A stretch of DNA of 59,688 nt from Anaeromonas frigoriresistens (lineage in GTDB: Bacteria; Bacillota; Clostridia; Tissierellales; SIT17), in contig NZ_WSFT01000044.1 in the NCBI RefSeq assembly GCF_016820655.1, positions 1-59,688 on the forward strand. The letters are read 5' to 3'. Below are positions 1-9,028 of this stretch, in pieces (the first letter of the stretch is position 1; each line of letters begins with the position of its first letter). Made by a program: the position numbers and the translations under genes. A model generated the notes under the pieces. The model was given only the letters and a program-made list of their open reading frames with translations, was not told the origin of the DNA and did no database searches.

Positions 1-61
1 GAATCGAACCACCGACACGGGGATTTTCAGTCCCCTGCTCTACCGACTGAGCTATCTGGGC
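1..61 (-). tRNA. tRNA-Phe (GAA), 3' end cut by window edge
   Basis: Read on the minus strand, the sequence starts GCCCAGA (acceptor 5' arm) at 61, followed by the D arm TAGCTCAGTCGGTAGAGC. The anticodon arm GGGGA-CTGAAAA-TCCCC has a 7-base loop with anticodon GAA. The T arm GGTTCGATTC reaches position 1. The 3' acceptor strand lies outside the window, so the gene is partial here. It is probably part of a larger tRNA cluster continuing leftwards, which is inference. Confidence 0.93.
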
Positions 62-90
62 AATATGTCGTACTTTTGACGACAAAATTT

Positions 91-119
91 AGTATACTAC
101 ATTTTTCTTCTGTAGTCAA
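91..119 (-). promoter_or_regulatory. Sigma-A promoter of the tRNA-Phe gene
   Basis: On the minus strand there is a -35 TTGACT (119-114), a 17-base spacer and a -10 TATACT (96-91). Transcription would start near 84, about 23 bases before the tRNA 5' end. It lies just past the stop codon of the M24 peptidase gene. Confidence 0.75.
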
Positions 120-131
120 TAGTTTCATAAA

Positions 132-1508
132 TTATTTCACCATAAATTTTTCAATTTCCTCTACTGATTTTATTATATCTTCAGATAAATTAATATACCC
201 ATCTTTAGTAACTAAAATATTATCCTCAATTCTAATTCCTATTTTCTCATCTTCAATATATATTCCTGGTTCAATTGTTATAACCATATTCTCTTTTAAG
301 ATATCACCCTCCCCATATAGATCATGAGTATCTAATCCTAATTGGTGACCAATAAAATGAGGATAGTATTCATTTAAATTCTCATTAAATCCCATATTAG
401 ACAACCCCCTAGATAAGTTTATTTTTGCTATCTCGTTTAATTGTTTAAAACTCACTCCAGGTTTTATGTTATCCAATACTTGTTTTTGTGCATTTAATAC
501 AATATTATACATTTCTTTTTGACGATCAGTAAATTTTCCATTCGAAGGAATAGTTCTAGTTATATCACTACAGTATTGATTATAAACCACCCCTACATCA
601 ATCAAAACTAATTCATTTTCATTAATCTTCGAATCATTATCACTATAATGTAGAATAGTAGCATTTTGACCTGAGGCTATAATAGATTCAAATGATGTTC
701 TCTTTATACCATTCATATCTAAAATAAAATTATAATAAGCTTCCAATTGATATTCCCATATATTGGGTTTTGTATTTTTCATAATATTTTCTAACCCTAA
801 TTTAGTTATTTTAATAGCTGATTTTACTTTTTCTATTTCTTTGGCATTTTTAATCATCCTGCTATTTCCTAAAATATTATTTATATTGTTTATATAAATT
901 TCATCATTTTTCTCATGAAGTTCTAAAGCAAAAGATTGATCAATAGTAGGTTTAAAGCTAATAAATTTATTACTCCTCTCCATAGCTTTTATTGCATCAA
1001 AATTATAATTCTCTAAATCAATATATGCATTATCTACATCTTTAATAATTTGATTAATATAATCCATAAAACTATTATTATATTCTACATTATTAATCCC
1101 AGATATAGCTGAAACTTCTTCTATAGATAGAGACTTGCCTATCCATCTATCTCTATTAGAATCCGGTGGATTAATAAATATCACTTCTTCTATTTTAGAA
1201 TCTATTTTAGTAATTACTAAAATAGAATTTTCTTCTTCTATTCCTGTAAGATAATATAAATTTCTATTTGATATAAACTCTCCTTCTCCAATACCTGCAA
1301 AAAGTAGTACCATAGAATTTTCTTCTATGTTTTCGTATAATAACTTTCTATTATTATTAAAAAAATCCTCATCTTTAATCTCTTTATTCTTTACTTCCTT
1401 AGAAATATGTTTATTGTCTATATTATTAGATTTCTCTAATTTACATCCACTAAAAATAAAAGAAAACATTATTATGCAAATCATAATCACTGGAACTTTA
1501 TATCTCAT
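132..1508 (-). CDS. Lipoprotein M24-family aminopeptidase (Xaa-Pro aminopeptidase-like)
   Basis: A 458-residue M24 (pita-bread fold) metallopeptidase. The five expected metal ligands are visible: D304 (LIDVG), D315 (CSDITRT), H388 (FIGHQLGLDTHD), E413 (TIEPGIY) and E428 (RIED). Residues 60-220 fit the creatinase-like N-terminal domain of Xaa-Pro peptidases. Unlike typical cytoplasmic PepP, the N terminus has a hydrophobic stretch ending FSGC, a lipobox with Cys22, so the enzyme is probably anchored outside the membrane and trims proline-containing peptides there. The start has GGGGTGAT upstream. It lies 41 bases downstream of the LURP-one-like gene on the same strand, perhaps co-transcribed. 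The fold is certain; substrate is inferred. Confidence 0.85.
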   Translation of the reverse strand: MRYKVPVIMICIIMFSFIFSGCKLEKSNNIDNKHISKEVKNKEIKDEDFFNNNRKLLYENIEENSMVLLFAGIGEGEFISNRNLYYLTGIEEENSILVITKIDSKIEEVIFINPPDSNRDRWIGKSLSIEEVSAISGINNVEYNNSFMDYINQIIKDVDNAYIDLENYNFDAIKAMERSNKFISFKPTIDQSFALELHEKNDEIYINNINNILGNSRMIKNAKEIEKVKSAIKITKLGLENIMKNTKPNIWEYQLEAYYNFILDMNGIKRTSFESIIASGQNATILHYSDNDSKINENELVLIDVGVVYNQYCSDITRTIPSNGKFTDRQKEMYNIVLNAQKQVLDNIKPGVSFKQLNEIAKINLSRGLSNMGFNENLNEYYPHFIGHQLGLDTHDLYGEGDILKENMVITIEPGIYIEDEKIGIRIEDNILVTKDGYINLSEDIIKSVEEIEKFMVK

Positions 1509-1549
1509 ATTATCACCCCATGAATACTATTTAAAAATACGAATTATAA

Positions 1550-2041
1550 TCAATATTGATTAGCATTTCCAATATCATACAATAGATAGTCTATAGTAAT
1601 GATAACAGCCAATAGAAACTTTTCATCTTCTCTACTCAAAATATCTATCTCATATGCTTCAGAAAGTAATATTGATCGTTTGCTCACTTCAGCAACTTTT
1701 GACTCATCTTTAAATATTATAAATTCCATAGAGGAACAATCCCCTTCTATTTGGAATTGTATATTATTTTTATTAATATCAAAATTATATTTAAAAAACA
1801 ACATGTTATAATTCAAATTTCCTACTAACGCTTCATTAATATATATATTATATGTATGTAAATTCATATTATTTTCTTCTTCTATATATATGGTTTTATT
1901 TTTATTTATATCAAAAAAACTCAATATCTTTTTATTGAAATAAATTCCTTCATTAACAATATATACAAGTTCATCTTTTTCGTTTTTTATAGTAATTTCA
2001 ATACCATGAGTATGAATATTCTTTTCAATTTTATAAATCAT
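1550..2041 (-). CDS. LURP-one-related / YxjI-type protein
   Basis: 163 residues with no signal peptide or membrane segment. The alternating beta-strand pattern, and an ending with an acidic turn plus a hydrophobic helix (residues 135-155, EDEKFLLAVIITIDYLLYD), resemble the LURP-one/Tubby C-terminal-like family (PF04525, B. subtilis YxjI). That is family recall, not a search. Members are small, beta-barrel-like proteins of unclear function, possibly membrane-lipid associated. The start has an AGGAGTG site, and an extended -10 (TGGTATAAT, minus strand) lies about 45 bases upstream. The gene is divergent from the DUF3787-like gene. Confidence 0.6.
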   Translation of the reverse strand: MIYKIEKNIHTHGIEITIKNEKDELVYIVNEGIYFNKKILSFFDINKNKTIYIEEENNMNLHTYNIYINEALVGNLNYNMLFFKYNFDINKNNIQFQIEGDCSSMEFIIFKDESKVAEVSKRSILLSEAYEIDILSREDEKFLLAVIITIDYLLYDIGNANQY

Positions 2042-2126
2042 ATTTTCACTCCTTTATGTAGTTTAGGATTATTATACCATACAAGTATATATCAAAAATG
2101 CTAATACTATTAATAGAGGTGATTAA

Positions 2127-2291
2127 ATGAAAAATCAAAGTAAAGAAAATATTAACACTGAACCTATTGAAAGGAATATAACTGCTGCCTGGGCAAACAT
2201 TGAAACATTAAAAAAAGTTTCAAGAGTTCCAATTCCTAGTGTTGATCAAGTTAAAGATGCAAAGGATTGGGTAGATAAAAATCAAAAATAA
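2127..2291 (+). CDS. DUF3787-type small protein (putative spore surface protein)
   Basis: 54 residues. The start at 2127 has an AGAGGTGAT site 5 bases upstream. The central part (NITAAWANIETLKKVSRV, roughly residues 18-35) followed by an IPS...VKDAKDWVDKNQ tail matches, from memory, the DUF3787 / CDIF630_02480-like family, annotated in C. difficile as a spore-surface protein. No signal peptide or membrane segment is present. The stop codon lies inside the 5' arm of the following terminator. The role on the spore surface is family-level inference. Confidence 0.65.
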   Translation: MKNQSKENINTEPIERNITAAWANIETLKKVSRVPIPSVDQVKDAKDWVDKNQK

Positions 2292-2326
2292 AGACAAATC
2301 CCTAGGGATTTGTCTTTATTTTTGAT
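2281..2326. terminator. Perfect 46-bp palindrome, two-way terminator
   Basis: Two 23-base arms meet at 2303/2304 (CCCT|AGGG) with A/T-rich outer ends, so both strands give a hairpin followed by a U-rich tract. It contains the stop codon of the DUF3787-like gene, and nifJ ends 1 base beyond it. Confidence 0.9.
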
Positions 2327-5300
2327 TTACTTACTATAGTCCATATCTGCAAGTCTTTTATAGTGTTTATAAGTTTTCATAGCATCATCTTCTGCTTTAC
2401 TGTATAAATCCTCTGCAATTTCTGGGAAAGTAGTCTGAATTTGCGAGAATCTAATTTCATTCATAATAAACTCTCTAAATGATTCTCTAGGCTCTTTAGA
2501 GTCTAATACAAATGGATTCTGTCCCGATGTCTCTAAGTCTGGATTATATCTATATAGATGCCAATATCCTGAGTCCACAGCTTCCTTTTCTCTATTAACT
2601 GATACTCCCATACCATTTTTAATTCCATGGCTTACACAAGGAGCATAGCATATAATCACAGAAGGTCCTTTATACTTTTCAGCTTCTACAATAGCTTTAA
2701 TAGTATGATTCATATTAGCTCCTAAAGCTACTTGAGCAACGTACACATATCCATAGCTCATCGCCATCAATCCTAAATTTTTCTTTCTTATCTTTTTACC
2801 TGCAGCAGCAAACTTTGCAGCAGATGCTGTAGGTGTAGCTTTAGATGCTTGACCTCCAGTATTAGAATATACCTCTGTGTCAAATACTAATATATTTACA
2901 TCTTCACCAGAAGCTATTACATGGTCTAATCCACCATATCCGATATCATATGCCCAACCATCTCCACCTATTATCCATTGAGATTTCTTTGTTAAAAACT
3001 CTTTGTTATTTAATATCTCTCTTGCATAACTATTACCTTCTTTTACTTGCTCAAGAGCCTTAACTAACTCTTGGGAAACTTCTATAGACTCTTCTCCATT
3101 ATCATACTTTTCAATCCATTGTGTAATGATAGTTTTCAATTCAGAGGATATGGTATTCTCCGACACTTTATTCTCCATCAATTTTTTCAATCTTGATCTA
3201 ATTTGCTCAGTTCCTAAATAAATCCCTAACCCAAATTCAGCATTATCTTCAAAAAGAGAATTAGCCCAAGCTGGACCCTTTCCATCCTTAGTAGTATAAG
3301 CCATAGATGGAGCACTAGCTCCCCATATAGAAGAACATCCAGTGGCATTTGCTATAAGCATTCTCTCGCCAAACAATTGAGTAATCAGTTTAACATATGC
3401 AGTTTCTCCACAACCTGCACAAGCTCCATGAAATTCTAATAAAGGCTTCTCAAATTGACTACCTTTAACAGTTTCCTTTTTCATAGGATTTTCTTTCATC
3501 TTTACATTATTGATAGCATACTCCCAATTACCCACTTGTCTGGGTATTTCTTTTTCTGCTTCAACCATAACTAAAGCCTTTCCAGGAGCAGGACAAATAT
3601 CCGCACAATTACCACATCCTGTACAATCCAGAGGACTAATTTGGATTCTATATTCATAATCTTCCAGTCCTTTACCTACTGCTATTTTGGTTTCAAAAGT
3701 ATCATCTGGTACATTTTCTTTTTCTGATTTATTAAGTAAGAATGGTCTAATTACAGCATGAGGACAAACATAAGAACACCTATTGCATTGAATACATTTA
3801 TCAGTTTGCCATTCAGGTACTAGAACTGCGATACCTCTTTTTTCATATGCTGTAGTTCCCATTGGAAAAGTCCCATCTTCCATATCTTTAAAAGCACTTA
3901 CAGGAAGATCATCTCCTTCATGCCGGGCCATAGATATTTGAATCTCTTCAACAAATTTATTATCACGTTTCATATGAGTTTCTAACGGTCCACCTTCTAA
4001 AGCTTTCCATTCTTTTGGTATTATTACCTTTATTAATTCCTTATATCCTTTATCAAGAGCATCATAATTCATTTGTACAATCTTTTCACCCTTTTTACCA
4101 TAGGTTTTATAAATTTCATCTTTTAAGTATTCAATTGCTTTTTCCATAGGCAATACTTCAACTAGCTTAAAGAATACAGATTGCATTATCATATTTATTC
4201 TTCCGCCTAATCCTACTTCACCGGCAATTTTCACTGCATCAATTATATAAAAATCTATATCATTATTGGCAATATAGCTCTTTAAAGGTGCAGGTAGTTT
4301 TTCATCTAACTCTGCTTCATCCCAAGGACAATTCAAAACAAATTTACCATTCTTCTTTAGTCCATTTAAAAGATCATAATGATAAACAAAGGACTTGTTA
4401 TGGCATGCTATATAGTCTGCATCACTGACAAGATAAGTAGATCTTATCTTGTTCTTACTAAATCTTAAGTGAGATATTGTAGTTCCTCCTGACTTCTTGC
4501 TATCATAAGAGAAGTACCCTTGAGCATAATTGTCAGTCTTGTTACCAATTATTTTAATGGCCATTTTATTTGCCCCTACAGTACCATCAGATCCTAACCC
4601 CCATAATTTACAACTTACAGTATCCTTATCAGATAAATCAATTTTTATTGGTTCTAAAGATTTATTTGAGATATCGTCAATAATTCCAATAGTGAAGTCA
4701 TTCCTTGGATTTTCAGATTTTAAATTTTCATATACTGATAATATCTGAGAAGGAGTAGTATCTTTAGAACCTAAACCATACCTACCTCCCACTATTAAGG
4801 GTCTATTTTCTTTTTCATAAAATAAACTAAGGATATCTTCATGAAGTGGTTCAGCTATGGAACCAGCTTCCTTTGTTCTATCTAATACTGCAATCTTACC
4901 TACACTTTTTGGTAAAACATTTAAAAAGTATTTTATTGAAAAAGGTCTATAAAGTCGAACCTTTATTAAACCTACTTTTTCTCCTTTTTCTAATAAATAA
5001 TCTATCGTTTCTTCAATAGCTTCACAAACCGAACCCATAGCTACTATAACTCTTTCAGCATCTTCAGCTCCATAATAATCAAAAGGATGATATTCTCTTC
5101 CTATTTCTTTAGATAACTTACCCATATATTCTTCTACTATATCCGGAACTCTATCATAAAATTGATTTGAAGATTCCCTTCCTTGAAAATAGATATCAGG
5201 ATTTTGTGCGGTTCCTCTCATAACAGGTCTTTCTGGATTCAAGGAATTTTTCCTAAATTCATCAATTTTCTTATGATTAACCAATTTATCAAATACATCA

Positions 5301-5863
5301 TAGTCTATTACTTCTATTTTTTGAACTTCATGGGAAGTTCTAAATCCATCAAAGAAATGTAAAAATGGTATCCTAGACTCAATTGATGCCATATGTGCTA
5401 TACCAGATAAATCCATTACCTCTTGTACACTACCTGCCGCTAATAAAGCAAAACCTGTCTGTCTAGTAGCCATAACATCTTGATGATCACCAAATATTGA
5501 TAAGGCATGAGTAGCTAAAGCTCTAGCACTTACATGAAATACTCCCGGTAGTAATTCTCCAGCTACTTTATACATATTAGGAATCATTAATAACAACCCT
5601 TGGGAAGCTGTATATGTAGTAGTCAAAGCTCCACCTTGCAATGATCCATGGAATGTTCCAGCAGCTCCTGCTTCTGATTGCATCTCAATAACCTTTACTT
5701 CTTGCCCAAACATATTTTTCTTTCCATGAGCAGAGAATAAGTCCACTTTTTCCGCCATAGGCGAGGATGGAGTTATTGGATAGATAGCTGCAACTTCTGT
5801 AAATGCATAGGAGACATATGCTGCCGCTTCATTTCCATCCATAGTTCTCATGTTTCTTTCCAT
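2327..5863 (-). CDS. nifJ: Pyruvate:ferredoxin (flavodoxin) oxidoreductase
   Basis: About 1,178 residues, the usual length of single-chain PFOR, which converts pyruvate and CoA to acetyl-CoA, CO2 and reduced ferredoxin in anaerobes. Visible features in order are: the N-terminal pyrimidine-binding domain (AAAYVSYAFTEVAAIYPITP), the gamma domain, two 4Fe-4S motifs (CIQCNRCSYVCP and CTGCGNCADICP), the proximal-cluster CAGCGET motif, and the TPP-binding GGDGWAYDIGYGG. I chose the ATG at 5863 because AAAGGAGG lies just before it; an in-frame codon 30 bases upstream lacks a site. It ends at a shared terminator and looks monocistronic. It is the main energy-metabolism gene of the window. Confidence 0.97.
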   Translation of the reverse strand: MERNMRTMDGNEAAAYVSYAFTEVAAIYPITPSSPMAEKVDLFSAHGKKNMFGQEVKVIEMQSEAGAAGTFHGSLQGGALTTTYTASQGLLLMIPNMYKVAGELLPGVFHVSARALATHALSIFGDHQDVMATRQTGFALLAAGSVQEVMDLSGIAHMASIESRIPFLHFFDGFRTSHEVQKIEVIDYDVFDKLVNHKKIDEFRKNSLNPERPVMRGTAQNPDIYFQGRESSNQFYDRVPDIVEEYMGKLSKEIGREYHPFDYYGAEDAERVIVAMGSVCEAIEETIDYLLEKGEKVGLIKVRLYRPFSIKYFLNVLPKSVGKIAVLDRTKEAGSIAEPLHEDILSLFYEKENRPLIVGGRYGLGSKDTTPSQILSVYENLKSENPRNDFTIGIIDDISNKSLEPIKIDLSDKDTVSCKLWGLGSDGTVGANKMAIKIIGNKTDNYAQGYFSYDSKKSGGTTISHLRFSKNKIRSTYLVSDADYIACHNKSFVYHYDLLNGLKKNGKFVLNCPWDEAELDEKLPAPLKSYIANNDIDFYIIDAVKIAGEVGLGGRINMIMQSVFFKLVEVLPMEKAIEYLKDEIYKTYGKKGEKIVQMNYDALDKGYKELIKVIIPKEWKALEGGPLETHMKRDNKFVEEIQISMARHEGDDLPVSAFKDMEDGTFPMGTTAYEKRGIAVLVPEWQTDKCIQCNRCSYVCPHAVIRPFLLNKSEKENVPDDTFETKIAVGKGLEDYEYRIQISPLDCTGCGNCADICPAPGKALVMVEAEKEIPRQVGNWEYAINNVKMKENPMKKETVKGSQFEKPLLEFHGACAGCGETAYVKLITQLFGERMLIANATGCSSIWGASAPSMAYTTKDGKGPAWANSLFEDNAEFGLGIYLGTEQIRSRLKKLMENKVSENTISSELKTIITQWIEKYDNGEESIEVSQELVKALEQVKEGNSYAREILNNKEFLTKKSQWIIGGDGWAYDIGYGGLDHVIASGEDVNILVFDTEVYSNTGGQASKATPTASAAKFAAAGKKIRKKNLGLMAMSYGYVYVAQVALGANMNHTIKAIVEAEKYKGPSVIICYAPCVSHGIKNGMGVSVNREKEAVDSGYWHLYRYNPDLETSGQNPFVLDSKEPRESFREFIMNEIRFSQIQTTFPEIAEDLYSKAEDDAMKTYKHYKRLADMDYSK

Positions 5864-5940
5864 AATTAAACCTCCTTTTAAATATGATATCAAGTATTAT
5901 TATTTTCCAAACCCTGCTAATAATATACTTAATTTGAGCA

Positions 5941-5967
5941 AAATAAAAAGGCCACATAAGTGACCTT
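5941..5967 (-). terminator. Terminator of the ferritin-like gene
   Basis: On the minus strand AAGGTCAC-TTAT-GTGGCCTT is followed by TTTTATTTT. The stop codon of the ferritin-like gene sits at its 5' foot. It separates that gene from nifJ. Confidence 0.8.
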
Positions 5968-6487
5968 AATAATCTTCTATGTGATTAAATCTTGCATCTT
6001 CTAACCATCTTTCAGATTTTGTTACATGATCTAATATATTATCTATAGCTTCATAATGCTTTTTCTCTTCTTTAGCTAAACGTTCAAATATCTTTTTATC
6101 ACATTCGCTTTTTGCATTTTCTACTTGCTTTTTATAATAATCTATACTTTCCTGTTCTAATTTTAAAGCATGTCTATATGCCTTTACTGTATCATCAATA
6201 TTTATTTTACCAAAACGGAAATCTTTTTCATCTACTTCATCAGTGAAATAATTGTTGTTTTCTAGCCTCTGTGTAAATATAGTATCAACTTCTTCTATTT
6301 CTATATCTGAGTCACAATCTAAATAATTTTCTTTAATATTTTTTATTATTTCATAATGTTTTCTCTCATCATCTGCCATCATTTTAAAGATACTTTTTAT
6401 ACCTTCACTTTCTGCCATATCCATTTGCTTCTTATAGTATTCTTCACCTTCTAATTCCATTTTCATAGCTACTTCATAAATATCCAT
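5966..6487 (-). CDS. Ferritin-like (rubrerythrin-type) diiron protein
   Basis: 173 residues from the ATG at 6487, which has AGGGGAGG upstream; a longer reading frame to 6577 has no site. Two similar helical halves each carry a Glu in the first helix (MELEGEEYYKKQ and LEQESIDYYKKQ) and an Asp/Glu-Glu-x-x-His turn (DDERKHYE and KEEKKHYE). This is the ExnExxH signature of rubrerythrin/ferritin-like four-helix bundles. No rubredoxin CxxC tail is present. It probably binds two irons and handles peroxide or iron in the cytoplasm. It follows hslO by 77 bases, and the pairing with a redox chaperone fits an oxidative-stress role (inference). Confidence 0.8.
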   Translation of the reverse strand: MDIYEVAMKMELEGEEYYKKQMDMAESEGIKSIFKMMADDERKHYEIIKNIKENYLDCDSDIEIEEVDTIFTQRLENNNYFTDEVDEKDFRFGKINIDDTVKAYRHALKLEQESIDYYKKQVENAKSECDKKIFERLAKEEKKHYEAIDNILDHVTKSERWLEDARFNHIEDY

Positions 6488-6563
6488 AATAAAACCTCCC
6501 CTTATATTAATTAATTTACTTATACCCGAGTAAATATAATAATAACAGGAGAGGTAATTTTTA

Positions 6564-7442
6564 TTATAGAGAATCAATTATATTTTTCAAATCATCTTTA
6601 TCAAATTTATGTTTTTCATTACAGAAATGACAAACCAATTCTGCTTCCCCATCTTCTTCCATTATCTCAGTAATTTCTTTTTTACCTAGGCTAATTAATG
6701 CTTCTTCCATTCGTTCTCTACTACAATCGCATATGAATTCTATTTCTTTTTTCTCTGTTATTTTCATATTAAATTCTCCAAAAACTTGATTTAATATATC
6801 TTCAGGAGTAGAGCCTTCATCTATTAAAGAAGATATAAAAGATAATATATTAATATTTTTTTCTAATTTATCTAAAACTTCTTCCTCAATATTTGGAAGC
6901 ACCTGTACTATCACTCCACCTGATGCTTTTACACTGGTATCTTTATCTACTAGAACTCCCAATGCTACTGCCGATGGTTGTTGCTCTGATACAGTAAAAT
7001 AGTTTGCTAAATCCTCTGCTATTTCTCCACTCACTAAATTAGATTGTCCTACGTATGGTTCCTTGAGACCCATATCTCTAATAACTATGAGCTTTCCTTT
7101 TTTACCTACCGCAGCCCCAACATTCAGCTTACCATCCCATCTATTGGGCAAATCAACATTAGGATTAGAGACATATCCTTTAACTTTTCCTTTATTATTA
7201 GCTACTGCTAATATATTTTTAATAGGTCCATCTCCCTTAAATTGGAGAGTTATCTTATCTTTATCTCCTTTAAGCATTAAACCCATCATGGCTGCTCCAG
7301 TTATAGTTCTACCTAAAGCTGCAGTAGCTATAGGGCTAGTATTATGAGTTTTCCTTGCTTCTTCTACCATATGTGTTGACGTTGCAATAAATACTCTAAA
7401 GGATTTATTCTCATCCATTGCTCTAATTATATAATCTCTCAT
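6564..7442 (-). CDS. hslO: Hsp33 redox-regulated chaperone
   Basis: 292 residues from the ATG at 7442 (GGAGGATTTGATA upstream), matching the family length. The N-terminal domain starts RDYIIRAMDENKSFRVFIA. The C-terminal zinc centre has CDC at about 241-243 and CHFC at about 274-277. Zinc is released when these cysteines oxidise, which turns on the holdase activity; that is known for the family. An in-frame codon 15 bases upstream (7457) lies inside the ribosome site region and is less likely. The ferritin-like gene follows on the same strand. Confidence 0.96.
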   Translation of the reverse strand: MRDYIIRAMDENKSFRVFIATSTHMVEEARKTHNTSPIATAALGRTITGAAMMGLMLKGDKDKITLQFKGDGPIKNILAVANNKGKVKGYVSNPNVDLPNRWDGKLNVGAAVGKKGKLIVIRDMGLKEPYVGQSNLVSGEIAEDLANYFTVSEQQPSAVALGVLVDKDTSVKASGGVIVQVLPNIEEEVLDKLEKNINILSFISSLIDEGSTPEDILNQVFGEFNMKITEKKEIEFICDCSRERMEEALISLGKKEITEIMEEDGEAELVCHFCNEKHKFDKDDLKNIIDSL

Positions 7443-7539
7443 TATCAAATCCTCCATTACTATATATTGTTCATAACTATTATACCCTAAAATATAATAA
7501 TATCCATTTTATAAAATATTAATAAAATTCTAATTAATT

Positions 7540-7579
7540 ATAAATAAAAAATTAAGACTCCATAAAATGGAGTCTTAAT
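7540..7579 (-). terminator. Terminator of the cold-shock gene
   Basis: Thirteen-base arms (7551-7563 and 7567-7579) with an AAA loop; on the minus strand the hairpin is followed by a TTTTTATTTA tract. It separates the cold-shock gene from hslO. Confidence 0.85.
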
Positions 7580-7617
7580 TGCTACGTTAACTATATGTTA
7601 AATATTAATATATTTTC

Positions 7618-7818
7618 TTATAGTTTAGTGATGTTTGTAGCTTGTGGGCCTTTTTCGCCTTCAACTATTTCAAATTCAACTTCTTGACCTTCTTCTAAAG
7701 TCTTGAATCCGTCACCTTGGATTGCTGAATAGTGTACAAATACGTCTTCTCCATTCTCTCTTGTTACGAATCCGTATCCTTTAGTTGCATTAAACCACTT
7801 TACTGTTCCCTTTTCCAT
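7618..7818 (-). CDS. cspA: Cold-shock protein (CSD family)
   Basis: 66 residues starting [10 protein letters not shown]. It has the RNA-binding motifs KGYGFV (RNP1) and VFVHYS (RNP2), binds single-stranded nucleic acid and acts as an RNA chaperone. The start at 7818 is preferred over an ATG at 7827, because AGGAGG lies 10 bases before 7818 but directly abuts 7827. A sigma-A promoter lies about 60 bases upstream, leaving a leader of about 50 bases, shorter than the long regulatory leaders of some cold-shock genes. Confidence 0.96.
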   Translation of the reverse strand: MEKGTVKWFNATKGYGFVTRENGEDVFVHYSAIQGDGFKTLEEGQEVEFEIVEGEKGPQATNITKL

Positions 7819-7876
7819 TAAAAACATTCCTCCTAAAATCTATTGCTAGTAGATATGTATTACCTACCATATGAAC

Positions 7877-7905
7877 AGTTTATCATAGGGTTATACCCAT
7901 GTCAA
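7877..7905 (-). promoter_or_regulatory. Sigma-A promoter of the cold-shock gene
   Basis: Minus strand -35 TTGACA (7905-7900), 17-base spacer, -10 TAAACT (7882-7877). The start would be near 7870. The spacer contains a small inverted repeat, GGGT-ATA-ACCC. Confidence 0.75.
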
Positions 7906-7924
7906 ATAATATTTCCAATTAAAT

Positions 7925-8656
7925 CTATTTAATTACTAAAAAATTTAATCTTGTACTTTGATCATTAGGCAATTCCTGAGATAAACCATCATAAACTAAT
8001 ATTTTTGTGAAACCTATTTCTTTTAATAATTCCTTAATTTCCTTTTCTTGATAAGCCCTCTCTTGATGAAACTCATCAAATCTTTTATACATTCCATCTC
8101 CATTAACAAAGAAAGTAAGATAAAAATTTGCAATATTATCTTCAAATGTATTTTCCCAAATATAAAAGACATCATCTTTATCATATACAAATGTATTATC
8201 CCCTATAACCTTTGATAATTTATAATAGGAATTGATATCAAAAATGAAAATCCCATCATTTTGTAAATGATTGTATACATTAAGAAATACTTTTTTTAAG
8301 TCTTCTTTATCTATAATATAGTTAATACTATCACATATACTTATGATAGAATCAAACTTCTTATTAAATTTAAAGTTCCTCATATCCATATGTCGAATAG
8401 ATACATTCTTATACTTTCTAAGTTTTTTATATGCTATAGATAACATATCCTCTGATAAATCAAAACAAGTCATATTATAATTATCTTCAGCAAAGTGCTT
8501 CGTGAGATTTCCTGTACCACAGGCCATTTCTAAGATGGTATTAGGATTTATATTATTTTTATTATAAACATTTTTTATAAAATTATACCATTTTTCATAA
8601 TTAATATCCTCAGTCATTAATCTATCATATATTTCGGCAAATTCTTGATAAGCCAA
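7925..8656 (-). CDS. Class I SAM-dependent methyltransferase
   Basis: 243 residues starting with TTG at 8656, with AAAGGGGGAAG upstream; no ATG fits the frame nearby. Motif I is ILEMACGTGNLTKHFA (about residues 41-56), motif II ends in CFDLSEDML, and a post-I DMRNF and a motif IV region SIISICDSINYI follow. This is the Methyltransf_25/11 fold. The substrate cannot be told from sequence. It lies 31 bases downstream of the SASP gene, so the two could share a spore-phase transcript. Its ribosome site is perfectly complementary over 8 bases to the C-rich loop of the small RNA candidate at 9029-9110. Confidence 0.8.
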   Translation of the reverse strand: MAYQEFAEIYDRLMTEDINYEKWYNFIKNVYNKNNINPNTILEMACGTGNLTKHFAEDNYNMTCFDLSEDMLSIAYKKLRKYKNVSIRHMDMRNFKFNKKFDSIISICDSINYIIDKEDLKKVFLNVYNHLQNDGIFIFDINSYYKLSKVIGDNTFVYDKDDVFYIWENTFEDNIANFYLTFFVNGDGMYKRFDEFHQERAYQEKEIKELLKEIGFTKILVYDGLSQELPNDQSTRLNFLVIK

Positions 8657-8687
8657 TACTACTTCCCCCTTTTCTTTAGTTATTCAA

Positions 8688-8876
8688 TCACTTCTCTTCT
8701 ACCTTCTTTTTACTTTGTCTTTTTCTCACAGTCATAATCCCACCAATTTTACCAGTTTCTTTAGCAGTTAGTCCTCCCCATCCTAATTCTTTTACCTTGT
8801 CAGTTAAACCAAGCTCTTCTGCTATTTCATATTTCATTTTATCTTCAGGTCTATCTTTCTTTTTTTTAGTTGCCAT
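8688..8876 (-). CDS. Small acid-soluble spore protein, alpha/beta type (SspF-like)
   Basis: 62 residues. KYEIAEELGL (15-24) carries the germination-protease site, with cleavage expected between E17 and I18. GWGGLTAKETGKIGG is the variant of the conserved DNA-binding helix seen in SspF-like members. Lysine-rich ends are unusual for classical SASPs and suggest strong DNA binding. Such proteins coat spore DNA and are degraded at germination. The ribosome site AAGGAGGG overlaps the 3' arm of a leader stem-loop (8886-8913). Confidence 0.85.
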   Translation of the reverse strand: MATKKKKDRPEDKMKYEIAEELGLTDKVKELGWGGLTAKETGKIGGIMTVRKRQSKKKVEEK

Positions 8877-8885
8877 ACAATCCCT

Positions 8886-8913
8886 CCTTAGCTTTATTAT
8901 TGGAATGCTAAGG
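8886..8913 (-). promoter_or_regulatory. Leader stem-loop abutting the SASP ribosome site
   Basis: On the minus strand CCTTAGC (8913-8907) pairs with GCTAAGG (8892-8886), and the second arm runs directly into AGGAGGG. Folding would place the ribosome site at the helix edge. The other SASP gene in the window has a similar arrangement. Confidence 0.5.
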
Positions 8914-8992
8914 AAAAATATTCATTATTTTTTTGGATCTATTTCCAAAAAGAAATATTTTTTTTAACTTTTTTTAAAATAACATCCAGCTG

Positions 8993-9022
8993 TTGACTTT
9001 ATATATTAGGAAGTGTTAAACT
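8993..9022 (+). promoter_or_regulatory. Putative promoter of small RNA candidate
   Basis: -35 TTGACT at 8993-8998, 18-base spacer, -10 TAAACT at 9017-9022 (TATACT at 9022-9027 is an alternative with a longer spacer). No gene follows on this strand, only a structured segment and a terminator. Confidence 0.5.
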
Positions 9023-9028
9023 ATACTT

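Noticed and set aside
6487-6577. N-terminal extension of the ferritin-like protein
   Set aside because: No ribosome site upstream, and the extra 30 residues are translated intergenic sequence including the ribosome site itself.
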